From NCBI GenBank assembly GCA_038227045.1, contig JBBRQD010000019.1, positions 1-64,000 on the forward strand: a stretch of DNA of 64,000 nt. The letters run 5' to 3'. Below the pieces are notes generated by a model. The model did not search any database, was not told the origin of the DNA, and saw nothing but the letters and a program-made list of their open reading frames with translations. Positions 9,286-17,307 of the stretch are shown here, piece after piece. Position 1 is the stretch's first letter, and the number at the start of each line of letters is the position of its first letter. This DNA comes from JANXLS01 sp038227045. Its GTDB lineage: Bacteria > Planctomycetota > SZUA-567 > H5-PLA8. Made by a program: the position numbers and the translations under genes.

Positions 9286-9334
9286 GGGGCAATGGCGATG
9301 GATTTATCGATGAGAGCAACGCAACCGCTCTATT

Positions 9335-10414
9335 TCAAGGCTTCAAATTGCCAGATTCCTCAACCGCGCGCTGCAACCGGTCGATTTCGGCCTCCAGCTT
9401 TTTGCGCATCAGCAGGTTGTCCGCAAGCAGCCGGTAGACATGCCCCAGCCAGATCAAAAATTCGGCTTCGTGCACGGTAAACTCTCCACCACGCTCCTGG
9501 TTGTCGAGATACAACACGTGGCTCATGTCCCCGCGTTCATCGAGGATCGGAACGCACGCGACGGCTTTGATCTGATTGCCCATCACGCTGGCCTGCATGT
9601 CCAGACCGTGGTTGCGGTCGGCGGTGTCGCCGATCAGCACCGCCTGGCGGTCATTCATGAGCTGCCCCAGGACGGTCGTCGAGATCAGGTTTTGAACGGG
9701 CACATCGTTTCTGAAGCCCATTGACGCCAGGATGTTCAACTGGTGTTCCGCATTCTCGACTTGGGCCAGGAACGCGCGCGTGGCGTCCACGCGACGGCAG
9801 GCGATCTCCAGCACGCGCGTCTGCAACGCGGGCAAGTCGGGCATGGGTTCCGCGAGACGCGCCAAATGCTCCAGCAGCCGCAGGGAGGAATTTTTTTCGG
9901 GCAACGCCCTCAATACCGTGGTCACATGCGCCGGATTTTGCGCACCCGGCGTTGCGCCCACGCTCTGCAGCACGCGTTCGCCCGCCGATGGATTCTTGGA
10001 GAGAACCGCGTTGTCCAGGCGCGGCGGGATCGCGCTGGCTTGCAACACGGCCACCGCGTCGACGAGCCGCGTCCCGCTGGGTTCCAGAACGGGTCGCGCT
10101 TCGGGTTTCGCCCTCGGCAGAGACGCCTTGACGGTGAAGTGCGTTTTTCCGATGACAAAACAATCGCCGTCGCGGAGTGCCGCGGCCGGGAGCGACTGGC
10201 CTTGAAATAAAATCGGATTGGTTCCGCGCGTGAGCTTGACTGTCAGCGCCGCACCGTCGGGCTCTTCGGAAATCGCGGCATGTTCGCCGGAGATGAACAA
10301 ATCGTCGACGCGCACCTCGCATGAATTGTGGCGGCCAATGCGCCAATTCATGCCGCGCGAAATCGCGACGACGCGTTCTTCGGCGTCGATCTCTTTAACG
10401 AGCAATGTCCACAT
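9335..10414 (-). CDS. FHA-GAF domain signalling protein
   Basis: A 359-residue cytoplasmic protein. An N-terminal FHA domain (about 1-95) has the phosphothreonine-binding signature GRHNSC...SGEHA. A linker (95-195) is followed by a GAF domain (about 200-330, with RAFLAQVE, the segment VLGQLMNDRQAVLIGD and VACVPILD) and a short C-terminal coiled coil. There is no kinase, cyclase or other output domain, so it probably relays a Ser/Thr-kinase signal through a partner. The ATG at 10414 starts the FHA fold. The frame stays open to an ATG at 10525 that overlaps the antitoxin gene, but those 37 extra residues do not look like part of an FHA domain. Confidence 0.8.
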   Translation of the reverse strand: MWTLLVKEIDAEERVVAISRGMNWRIGRHNSCEVRVDDLFISGEHAAISEEPDGAALTVKLTRGTNPILFQGQSLPAAALRDGDCFVIGKTHFTVKASLPRAKPEARPVLEPSGTRLVDAVAVLQASAIPPRLDNAVLSKNPSAGERVLQSVGATPGAQNPAHVTTVLRALPEKNSSLRLLEHLARLAEPMPDLPALQTRVLEIACRRVDATRAFLAQVENAEHQLNILASMGFRNDVPVQNLISTTVLGQLMNDRQAVLIGDTADRNHGLDMQASVMGNQIKAVACVPILDERGDMSHVLYLDNQERGGEFTVHEAEFLIWLGHVYRLLADNLLMRKKLEAEIDRLQRAVEESGNLKP

Positions 10415-10517
10415 GGACACAAAGGGTACACGATAGGGGGACGGCTTCCAAGACGAAAGAGTGAAAATCAAACGGTCCCGGATATCGTTGCCGGCATCGG
10501 GCGGAAACACCACGGAA

Positions 10518-10736
10518 TCAATCATGTTGTTTTCGTGCTCTGGTTTTCACCTGTTCCCAAGTCCGGCCCAGTTGCGGATTTTCGACAAACCGCTTTTTGC
10601 GTCGCCGCAGTTCGTCACTCACGGAGCTCGACACCGGCGCATCGTCCTCATCACCGATGCTGTCCCACAGGTCTTCAACAAGTTGAAGCTTCTCCGCGCG
10701 GCCGAGCTTGAATATCTCATCGAATGCTGTTTTCAT
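10518..10736 (-). CDS. Addiction-module antitoxin, PF09720 (TIGR02574) family
   Basis: A 72-residue protein with the family pattern: short N-terminal helix (FDEIFKLGRAEKLQLVEDLW), an acidic DSIGDEDD turn, then SDELRRRKKRFVENPQLGRTWEQVK. In type II modules the partner ParE/RelE toxin normally overlaps or follows the antitoxin. Here no toxin gene follows; the next frame, overlapping by 8 bases (MIDSVVFPPDAG...), runs straight into the FHA-GAF gene. It is therefore an orphan antitoxin or the toxin has decayed. Confidence 0.85.
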   Translation of the reverse strand: MKTAFDEIFKLGRAEKLQLVEDLWDSIGDEDDAPVSSSVSDELRRRKKRFVENPQLGRTWEQVKTRARKQHD

Positions 10737-10797
10737 GGCACCGAAAATACTTTCGCTGGCATTTCAAGTCAAGAGTCGGCTTCGAGCATTACGGGGG

Positions 10798-10829
10798 ATT
10801 ACGGGGACGTCTATGCGCGTCTCCGTAAT
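10798..10829. repeat. Short hairpin repeat (12-bp arms)
   Basis: ATTACGGGGACG (10798-10809) faces CGTCTCCGTAAT (10818-10829), with one G-T pairing. It sits in the 127-base gap between the three-gene cassette and the antitoxin gene and looks like a REP-type unit. It has no T tract, so it is not a classical terminator. Confidence 0.55.
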
Positions 10830-10863
10830 TCTGTGAAGGAGTCGGAGATGCGGAATTCCCTGG

Positions 10864-11292
10864 TCAGCATACTGCGTCGGCTTGACGCACAAAAAGTTTG
10901 CCTGCTTCTCGAGCCAAAATAAGGGCCGCTTCCAACTGTTTTGCTTTTTGTTCTACAGGATCGCTGTCCGATGGCCATCCGCGTATTACCGCGTGACGAA
11001 GCGGTGGTTCATCTGCAACAACGAATAATTTTGCGAGCCTGACCGCACTAGCCTTGAAAATAGCTGCACCGTAAATCTTGCGTTCACCGGCTGCTTCCAA
11101 GCCAAGTTGCCAAAGTTGCTGCAATGGATCACGCCCATGGCGGGAGACTGACGTTTCCTGCTCAATTTTGCTCGGCAGAAATGCCGACGGCTTAACCGTG
11201 ACCGTGTTGTATTGACCGCTCTGAGTGATGAAGCGAGCCAAATCCTCATCATCGGCTATCTGCTCAGGCAACCCCGACGATAGTGTTCCCAT
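10864..11292 (-). CDS. Conserved hypothetical protein, third gene of the TIGR04255 cassette
   Basis: A 142-residue protein of unknown function with no signal peptide or membrane segment. Notable motifs are ADDEDLARFITQS near the start, KPSAFLPS, ETSVSRHGRDP and a C-terminal helix EQKAKQLEAALILAREAG. The pattern is familiar to me as a widespread uncharacterised protein encoded beside the type of protein made by the next gene upstream. The ATG at 11292 lies 28 bases inside the upstream gene and lacks its own ribosome-binding site, so translation is probably coupled. The upstream extension of the frame to 11418 is an overlap shadow. Confidence 0.7.
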   Translation of the reverse strand: MGTLSSGLPEQIADDEDLARFITQSGQYNTVTVKPSAFLPSKIEQETSVSRHGRDPLQQLWQLGLEAAGERKIYGAAIFKASAVRLAKLFVVADEPPLRHAVIRGWPSDSDPVEQKAKQLEAALILAREAGKLFVRQADAVC

Positions 11293-11791
11293 AATTGATA
11301 ATATATTTGATTGTTTCAAGCACGAGCGCTGGGACGGACGATCCGTCGAAGTGCGCGACTGCATGTCCTTTATCTGTTCCGTCCATCCATGCGTATGCAA
11401 GGCGATTGCTGGTGCCAACGCTCATTGTAAACATGCGCTGGCTCGACTGAATCCAATCTAGCGAGATTGAACCGTCAGGCTCAGGCGCGCATTCGGGAAG
11501 TGGACAATCGTTTGGTAGCGCTCGGACAAATGACTCAGCATTCAAGAGCGCGACGGGATCAATCGCGCAGGCATCGTCACCGTCCCAATCGTCATCGGCG
11601 CAATCGTTTGTCAATACCCGCAGATTGGAGATGGTTGCGGCCTTACGTCCAAATAAAGCTTGAGAACGCTCTGTCATTCCGGCAACGTATTTCACCTTTT
11701 GCTTCACCACGCCGGCCTCGGCCGACACGGCAGAGCCATGGCCGCAATTCAGTGTCAGCAAACAGACTATTGTTGGAAGAGATTGAGACAT
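11264..11791 (-). CDS. Conserved hypothetical protein, second gene of the TIGR04255 cassette
   Basis: A 175-residue protein of unknown function. The C-terminal two thirds contain WDGDDACAIDP, ALPNDCPLPECAPEPDGSIS, LDWI and SNRLAYAWMDG, a conserved pattern of an uncharacterised family. The N-terminus (MSQSLPTIVCLLTLNCGHGS) is weakly hydrophobic and is not a convincing signal peptide. AAGGA stands 11 bases before the ATG. It overlaps the upstream gene by 25 bases and the downstream one by 29, indicating one transcript with coupled translation. Confidence 0.7.
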   Translation of the reverse strand: MSQSLPTIVCLLTLNCGHGSAVSAEAGVVKQKVKYVAGMTERSQALFGRKAATISNLRVLTNDCADDDWDGDDACAIDPVALLNAESFVRALPNDCPLPECAPEPDGSISLDWIQSSQRMFTMSVGTSNRLAYAWMDGTDKGHAVAHFDGSSVPALVLETIKYIINYGNTIVGVA

Positions 11792-12534
11792 TTTTCTTTA
11801 AGTGTCCTTCTGAAAATGTGGTTTTTTAACTCGCGCAGTTCAGAAATCTTGGCCCGAATTTTTGTCCAGTCTTTAGGATCGTCTGTCTCCGAAGAAACCA
11901 CTGTGTTATCAAAAATGATTGGAAGCTTATCGAGTTCTAGTGCTTGCATTGTTAAAATCGTATTTACTTGATTGCCCGTTTTCACTTCAATCGCAACGTT
12001 TTGAATGAGAAAGCCCGCAAATTGAAATCGATCTTCGTCCGGCAACCTCGGCCCCACTTCAAAGTAATCGTCCAAATTGACGATTCCGTTTACCGTCGGC
12101 AGCAAAATTCGATTGATATAGCGGAGTCGAATTACTCGAATCTGCACCGGTGACGCCAGTTCAGTATAGAGACGCCAGGTGCGCTCGATTTCCGGGAAAT
12201 ATTCGTCAAGACTCGTGTACGGTGAAAGTCGATTGAAAGAAAACCCTGACACTCGAACTTGAACCAATTGCTTTACATCGTTGGTTAAAAATTGCAAGGC
12301 TTGAAGGTCGCTTCGCGAGGATGTCTTGGGTTCCCCGACCGGATTGGCGACTTGATGCTCTACTTGGTGTTCAAACAAATATTGCTTTTGAAATTTCGAG
12401 TAGTGATCTCGAAAAACTTCGAGCGCAGGCGCTTCAAGTGCCGAGAGTTGCTGCCCCGGCGGCAAGTCGCATTCGATGTCCAGCACCGCCTCGACAATCG
12501 GCGCATTCTTCAGATTTAGGATCGGTTCATTCAT
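11767..12534 (-). CDS. TIGR04255 family protein (sporadically distributed), first gene of the cassette
   Basis: A 255-residue soluble protein. The N-terminal LKNAPIVEAVLDIECDLP, the central RVIRLRYINRI and the two-halved layout match the TIGR04255 family, which is known for patchy distribution and has no established function. It heads a three-gene overlapping minus-strand set with lower G+C than the flanking housekeeping genes. Patchy family, compact overlap and a neighbouring antitoxin suggest an accessory, possibly defence or toxin-antitoxin, role; that is inference. Confidence 0.75.
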   Translation of the reverse strand: MNEPILNLKNAPIVEAVLDIECDLPPGQQLSALEAPALEVFRDHYSKFQKQYLFEHQVEHQVANPVGEPKTSSRSDLQALQFLTNDVKQLVQVRVSGFSFNRLSPYTSLDEYFPEIERTWRLYTELASPVQIRVIRLRYINRILLPTVNGIVNLDDYFEVGPRLPDEDRFQFAGFLIQNVAIEVKTGNQVNTILTMQALELDKLPIIFDNTVVSSETDDPKDWTKIRAKISELRELKNHIFRRTLKEKCLNLFQQ

Positions 12535-13349
12535 CGTTGCTTGCGATTATAGCAGGTTTTTGAATTTTGAAAGCCGACATCTCCCAACTGAACCTAATTG
12601 AACCCAATGGATTGATCGATCACCTTCATCGCAATGTGCCCGGTTTCGGTTTGCCGGGCGCGGACGGCTTTAGCGTTTTTGATTTGAGGCAAACGTTGAC
12701 TCGCACGCTTCTTTCCCAAATACGCCGCGCTCGTCGAACTTCATTTCGTGAAGATCGTATTCACCTCGACGCGCCAACCGGGCAGGGCGGGTTCGGCGTC
12801 GGCAATTTCGCCGACCTTAAAAGTCACAGAAGATTTCGCGGGGTTTGCGCGAATTTCTCTATCACCCCTGCCGGGGTGAAGGGGCGTTTGGGATGTTTTG
12901 TCCGGGGGTATCGACCTGACGGTCTCAACCCCCGGCTACCCTCTTTCGACCCCTGCCGGGGTCAGAAACATCTGTGCAAGTTCCGGTGATGTACCCACTT
13001 TCTGCCGCGCGTAAATTTCGAATTTATTTTTCAAATATTTGGAATAAAGTAGGATAGATAGACGTCTAACTAAGGGTGATGGAGCACTTTTTTGATTGAT
13101 ATATATATCATTAAATTGAGTTTTCCACACATAGTGCAACTTTTGCAACGGAAATTGTTCTCTTATTCATGTGTAGTTTCGGAAACGGAGACAGTAATGG
13201 GAGATTCATTGACTGATCTCGAAGACACGTTACCGCCACGATAAACGAAGTGCGTCTTCCGGGCCGGCGGCATTCTTGACGGATGCGGCTTTCTGATGGA
13301 TAATCGGCGCTCGTGCGTGAATTGCGGGTATGCGGACGAGAAACGTATC
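12535..13349. other. Gene-poor region with hairpin repeats and an A+T-rich tract
   Basis: No convincing gene on either strand. It holds a fragment at about 12600-12830 with protein-like composition on the minus strand but broken by stops (possible decayed gene), the hairpin array at 12863-12963, and an unusually A+T-rich stretch at about 13010-13150. The last 150 bases lead into the S41 protease gene. Confidence 0.6.
12863..12963. repeat. Array of three hairpins
   Basis: CACCCC-tgcc-GGGGTG at 12863-12878; a compound stem CCGGGGGT (12902-12909) / GACC-tgac-GGTC / ACCCCCGG (12928-12935); and GACCCC-tgcc-GGGGTC at 12948-12963. The first and third are near copies. This resembles dispersed intergenic palindromes of PVC genomes. 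Confidence 0.7.
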
Positions 13350-14708
13350 ATGACTCCCAGAACCATAACGTGGCTGATTCTCTTTGCCACTCTTGCCGCC
13401 GGCTGTTTCCGTTTGGGCTTCATGGGCCGGGAGGCGGACGAATTGGCGCTGGAGCAGTCCACGTACGAAAACGTGCGCGCGCTGATTCGCGAACGCTATG
13501 TCCGCGAATTGAATCCAGACGAGCGCCAGAAGATTTTCTACGGCGCGCTCAAGGGCATGACCTCGTCGCTGGATGCGCACAGCCAATTTCTGCCGCCGGA
13601 ACTCTACGCGCATCTCAGCGCCACGACGAAAGGCCGTTTTGCGGGCATCGGCATCGAAATCAACTCCGAAGCGCGCGGCCTCACGGTGCTGACGCCGCTG
13701 CTCGATTCGCCCGCCTGGAAAGCAGGCGTTTACCCTGGCGACCGCATCGTCAAAATCGACGGGCAGCCCACGGAGGGCATGTCTCTTGAGGAATGCGAAC
13801 TGCGCATCAAAGGACATCCCGATACGCCGATTGAACTCACCATCGACCGCGACGGCGTGGAAAAGCCTTTCATGCTGGCGATGCGCCGCGCGGTGATTCA
13901 GATCAAATCGATCCAGGCAGAAGAGCTTCTCGGCCCGCCAAACGTCGCCGCCGGCGGCCCGAAAATCGGCTTCATTCAAATCAGCCAGTTTCAAAAAAAT
14001 ACGTCCGACGTTCTCGACGCCGCGCTCAAGCGGCTTGAAGCGCAGGGCATGAATGCGCTGATCCTCGATCTGCGCCAAAATCCCGGAGGCTTGCTCGACG
14101 AAGCCGGAATGGTCGGCGATCTTTTCTTGAAAGACGGTCCCATCGTCACGCTGCTCTACCGCGATGTCGCGAAGCAAAAGCGCATTGAATCGACGCGCAA
14201 CGTCGAACCCGGCAAGACGCATCCGGATTACCCCGTGGCCGTGCTCGTGGATTCGCAGAGCGCTTCGGCCGCGGAAATCGTGTCCGGCGCGCTGCGCGAC
14301 CGCGGACGCGCGGTGCTGGTCGGCGACAAAACCTACGGAAAATTCTCAGTGCAGGATGTCATTCCGATTCCAGTCGGAAAGGGAGACGCCGCGTCGCTTG
14401 CCGCCGGTGAAAACACGCAGGCCGCGCTAAATTCAAAGAACGAAAAACTGGCCGCGTTGAAACTGACCATCGCGAAATACAAGACTCCAAAGAGCGACTG
14501 CATCGACGGGCAAGGGCTGGTGCCGGAATTTCTCGTTCCCAGCAGCCACGCTCAGCAGAAGGAATTGTTGGAGAGCCGCTACAGACGCCATCTGCGCGAC
14601 AACGACCCGCGCGCAAAGGCCGGTGCGGCGGGCGAGAAAGACACGTTTAACGACGAGCAGTTGAAAAAGGCGGTTGAGGTATTGATTGGAAAGTTGAAAA
14701 AGGAATAG
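13350..14708 (+). CDS. C-terminal processing protease, S41 family (CtpA-like)
   Basis: A 452-residue periplasmic or membrane-anchored serine protease that cleaves exported proteins near their C-termini. Layout: N-terminal signal or anchor (TWLILFATLAAGCF, with a possible lipobox LAAGC); a helical segment (YVRELNPDERQKIFYGALKG); a PDZ domain (about 95-175, GRFAGIGIEI and YPGDRIVKIDG); and a catalytic core with LILDLRQNPGGLLDEA, the nucleophile motif SASAAEI near 305 and the lysine in GDKTYGK near 330. The ATG at 13350 is preferred to one at 13296 because it directly precedes the signal. thiO follows after 3 bases. Confidence 0.9.
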   Translation: MTPRTITWLILFATLAAGCFRLGFMGREADELALEQSTYENVRALIRERYVRELNPDERQKIFYGALKGMTSSLDAHSQFLPPELYAHLSATTKGRFAGIGIEINSEARGLTVLTPLLDSPAWKAGVYPGDRIVKIDGQPTEGMSLEECELRIKGHPDTPIELTIDRDGVEKPFMLAMRRAVIQIKSIQAEELLGPPNVAAGGPKIGFIQISQFQKNTSDVLDAALKRLEAQGMNALILDLRQNPGGLLDEAGMVGDLFLKDGPIVTLLYRDVAKQKRIESTRNVEPGKTHPDYPVAVLVDSQSASAAEIVSGALRDRGRAVLVGDKTYGKFSVQDVIPIPVGKGDAASLAAGENTQAALNSKNEKLAALKLTIAKYKTPKSDCIDGQGLVPEFLVPSSHAQQKELLESRYRRHLRDNDPRAKAGAAGEKDTFNDEQLKKAVEVLIGKLKKE

Positions 14709-14711
14709 AGT

Positions 14712-15911
14712 TTGACTAAAGACGTTTTGATTGTGGGGGCCGGTGCCATTGGTTTGAGCCTCGCCGATGTGTGTTTGCGTGCCGGCTTGAGTGTCATTGT
14801 GTTGGACAAAGGTGGCATCGCGCAAGAGGCGTCGTGGGCCGGAGCGGGCATGTTGACGTGCCGGCCTCGTTTGAAGCGCGATTCGACAAAGCCCGATTAC
14901 TACGATCTGGCGCTGTGGAGCGTCCGCTTGCATGCCGAATGGGCGCGGCGCTTGAAAGAAGAAACCGGGATCGACACGGGTTACCGCGTCTGTGGGGCGC
15001 TGGAAATCTCGCGCCAACATCCCGCGCCCGCCGCGATGCCGGCGGAGTTGGCCGAGGAGGAAACGTCCGGCGGCGGCGATAAGAACACGATTTCAAAAGA
15101 CAGCACCGCCGACTGGATCGCGCTTTGCACCGCGCGCGGCGTTCCGGCGCGTTGGATCGAGGCGGCCGAAGTTCGCCGGCTCGAACCAGCTCTCTGCGCG
15201 GACGTGCTCGGCGCGATCGATTTTCCCAACGAAGCGCAGATCCGCAATCCGTGGTTTGCGCGCGCTCTGGAAACGTCGGTGCGGCAGCACGGCGGAGAAC
15301 TTCGCGCGGGCACGGACGTGGCGGATTTCAGTTTCGATTCGGCGTCTCAAGCGGTCCGCGGCGTGGTGACGAAGAGCGGCGAGGAGATTCGCGCCGGGAC
15401 CGTGGCCGTATGTTCCGGCGCATGGACCGGGCAGATGCACTTTTTAATCGAGCGCGTGCCGGCGCTGAAAAAAGTTCAGCCGGTGCGCGGACAGATCTTG
15501 TGCTACGAAGCCGATCCGAAATTGGCCACGCGGCTGATCTGCGAACGCAATCATTATATGGTGCCGCGCGGAGACGGCGTGCTGCTGGCGGGTGCGACGC
15601 ATGAAAAAGCCGGCTTCGACAAATCGACGACGCCCGAAGGCTTCGCCGAATTGGAGCGCTTCGCGCAGGCGTTGCTGCCCGCGTTGGAACACGCGAAGCC
15701 TGTCAAGACATGGGCGGGGCTGCGTCCCGGCATGAAGGGCCGACACCCGCTGATCGGGCCGGTTCCGGGCGTCAAGAATCTGTTTGTCAGCGCAGGACAT
15801 TACCGCAACGGTTTGACTCTGGCGCCGGCGTCGGCGGAATTGCTGGCGGGAATGATCTTGAACCGGGCGCTGCCGATCGCGCCCGAACCGTGGCTGCCGG
15901 CGGCAACATAA
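14712..15911 (+). CDS. thiO: Glycine oxidase ThiO-like FAD-dependent oxidoreductase
   Basis: A 399-residue FAD enzyme of the DAO family. ThiO oxidises glycine to the imine used for the thiazole ring of thiamine. Visible: the dinucleotide motif VGAGAIGLSLA (about 7-17), SWAGAGML, QPVRGQILCYE, and the C-terminal WAGLRPGMKGRHPLIGPVPG. Start is TTG three bases after the S41 stop, with GGAAT upstream. No other thiamine genes are nearby, so the exact substrate could be another amino acid. Confidence 0.82.
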   Translation: MTKDVLIVGAGAIGLSLADVCLRAGLSVIVLDKGGIAQEASWAGAGMLTCRPRLKRDSTKPDYYDLALWSVRLHAEWARRLKEETGIDTGYRVCGALEISRQHPAPAAMPAELAEEETSGGGDKNTISKDSTADWIALCTARGVPARWIEAAEVRRLEPALCADVLGAIDFPNEAQIRNPWFARALETSVRQHGGELRAGTDVADFSFDSASQAVRGVVTKSGEEIRAGTVAVCSGAWTGQMHFLIERVPALKKVQPVRGQILCYEADPKLATRLICERNHYMVPRGDGVLLAGATHEKAGFDKSTTPEGFAELERFAQALLPALEHAKPVKTWAGLRPGMKGRHPLIGPVPGVKNLFVSAGHYRNGLTLAPASAELLAGMILNRALPIAPEPWLPAAT

Positions 15912-15916
15912 AAATG

Positions 15917-15985
15917 TTCGGAGTTCAGCCTTTAGGCTGTCTTGTCGTGAATCAACCCCTTGAAGCCTAAAGGCTGAACTCCGAA
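15917..15985. repeat. Perfect 22-bp inverted repeat
   Basis: Arms at 15917-15938 and 15964-15985 are exact reverse complements around 25 bases, built on the unit AGTTCAGCCTTTAGGCT. It lies between the convergent thiO and the membrane-protein gene. No T tract follows, so it is more like a dispersed repeat than a terminator, though it could form a strong RNA hairpin. Confidence 0.8.
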
Positions 15986-15990
15986 CGCAC

Positions 15991-16329
15991 TCATTCGTTC
16001 AACCCCTGAAGTTCCAATTCCACGCCGCCCACAAATCCCGCCAGCACGTTGTAAATGAACGCGCCGAGCGCTCCAAATACGAAACCTAGGATTCCATAAA
16101 AAATCGGCATAAAGATCATCGCACCAATCCCTATTCCGATCATGCTGCCCCCAGCCAGCGCCTGATTTGAATGGGATCCCCCAAAACCCGTGGTCCCGCC
16201 GATTGCCCCAATCAAAATAAACACCACGCCGTAAAGCCCGCCAAAGATAAGGCCCATGATGGCCATGAGCGCTCCGTACATCTTGGCCATCGAGAACACT
16301 TCGATTCTGCGCACCGTAACCTTGGCCAT
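15991..16329 (-). CDS. Small membrane protein, DUF3566-like
   Basis: A 112-residue inner-membrane protein with two or three hydrophobic segments (ALMAIMGLIFGGLYGVVFIL; GAMIFMPIFYGILGFVFGAL). The layout (VRRIEVFSMAKMYG at the start, FIYNVLAGFVGGVELEL at the end) matches an uncharacterised family like DUF3566 transmembrane proteins. The ATG at 16329 is fixed by GAGG 8 bases upstream; a TTG at 16335 is less likely. Function unknown. Confidence 0.7.
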   Translation of the reverse strand: MAKVTVRRIEVFSMAKMYGALMAIMGLIFGGLYGVVFILIGAIGGTTGFGGSHSNQALAGGSMIGIGIGAMIFMPIFYGILGFVFGALGAFIYNVLAGFVGGVELELQGLNE

Positions 16330-16505
16330 TTTCAATACCTCAAATTGTGATGAAAAACGTTTCGCGTTGAAACTTGATCTTCAATGCAGCGCAATGCGAA
16401 TCCAGAATATAATCGCCTGTGGAATATTTCGCTGTCAATTCGCCTGGAGTTCTGGTACAAGTTCCGCCCTTGATCGGCATCATTCATCGAAAGGACGACC
16501 TACGC

Positions 16506-16604
16506 ATGGCACAGAAGAAGCACACCGGATGGGAACGCAAGAAGGTCCGCAAGGCCGAGTACCGCGCCAAACGCAAGGAAGCGTTTAAGAAAGTCCGCGC
16601 CTAA
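16506..16604 (+). CDS. Very small, highly basic protein (32 residues)
   Basis: MAQKKHTGWERKKVRK... with about half Lys/Arg residues. AAAGGACG stands 8-10 bases before the ATG, a TATAAT-like box is at 16408-16413, and a strong terminator follows at 16647-16690, so this looks like a complete monocistronic unit. Composition suggests nucleic acid binding (ribosome- or nucleoid-associated), but it is not a match to bTHX, bL36 or bS21 as I know them. Function unknown. Confidence 0.6.
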   Translation: MAQKKHTGWERKKVRKAEYRAKRKEAFKKVRA

Positions 16605-16646
16605 TTCGACTCCATTTCCACTGGAACAGATTCGGACGAACACATA

Positions 16647-16690
16647 AAAACGGGCTGAAGACGCATGCGCGCTTCAGCCCGTTTTGTTTC
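16647..16690 (+). terminator. Rho-independent terminator
   Basis: 14-bp stem, AAAACGGGCTGAAG (16647-16660) with CTTCAGCCCGTTTT (16672-16685), then TTTT-rich sequence. It ends the small basic-protein unit and can also serve the minus-strand gene at 16711-17070. Confidence 0.85.
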
Positions 16691-16710
16691 CATTTGGATC
16701 GGCGTTCAAA

Positions 16711-17070
16711 CTACTTCTTCATGTTGACCATGGTTTCGATCTTCTCGACGGCAATGTCGTCGCCGGTGACTTTGCCGGTGACTTTGACTTTGTCGCCGTT
16801 CTGCCGCTTGGCTTCGATTTCTTTCGCCAGTTCGCCGGACGCCACCAGATTGAACACGCGGGAAGTCTTGCCCTTGCCATCCGTGATGCGGCAGATGACG
16901 TCGCTCTTCGCGTCCGTCGCCTTTACGGCCATGTTGCCGGCGATGGTAATCGTCGAGCCGTCGGCGGGCGCTTCGCGCTTCATGTCTTTTTTCTTTTCGT
17001 CAGCCGCCATGGAACTCGTGCAGCAGCCCAACGCAAACAGTACGCACATCGTGGCAAAAATCTTTTTCAT
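16711..17070 (-). CDS. Small exported protein, probable OB-like fold
   Basis: A 119-residue protein with a signal peptide (MKKIFATMCVLFALGCCTSS, cleavage near SMAA). The remainder has alternating short strands (TITIAGNMAVKA, SDVICRITDG, GDKVKVTGKVTGDDIAVEKI), the look of a small beta-barrel exported protein. The segment GDKVKVTGKV is typical of OB-fold stress proteins. Function unknown. AAAGGG lies upstream of the ATG. Confidence 0.65.
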   Translation of the reverse strand: MKKIFATMCVLFALGCCTSSMAADEKKKDMKREAPADGSTITIAGNMAVKATDAKSDVICRITDGKGKTSRVFNLVASGELAKEIEAKRQNGDKVKVTGKVTGDDIAVEKIETMVNMKK

Positions 17071-17307
17071 GCGTTTTTCCCTTTATCCTTAAAAATTGTT
17101 GTCGAGCGCGCTTCTAAATACCCTCTTATTCGATTGGCGTCGCCAATTTTGTCGCGAATCAAAGAGTACCTTGCCAGTCGAAATCGAACCCCTGAGCGCG
17201 TGTGACGCGATTGTTGTGAAGTATGCTGCATAAAAAACACTCAATTTGCGCCAACTTGATCGAAATTGGCGCAGAACAGGCAAGCGCTGCCGGATTTAAC
17301 CCCCGGT

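Noticed and set aside
9335..10525. Start of the FHA-GAF gene at 10525
   Set aside because: The extra 37 residues are not FHA-like and overlap the antitoxin; an internal ATG starts the fold directly.
12863..12963. Possible CRISPR array
   Set aside because: Only two near-identical palindromes with one different stem between them; no regular spacers, no direct repeats of 25-40 bases and no cas genes.
12567..12989. 140-codon plus-strand frame in the gene-poor region
   Set aside because: It runs through the hairpin array, with no known motif and no ribosome-binding site.
12936..13148. 70-codon minus-strand frame ending in the hairpin array
   Set aside because: Its C-terminal half is encoded by the repeat and the rest by an A+T-rich tract; likely spurious.
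13230..14222. Long minus-strand open frame opposite the S41 protease
   Set aside because: It is antisense to a gene with clear PDZ and catalytic motifs; its Arg/Ala/His-rich composition is typical of a shadow frame in G+C-rich DNA.
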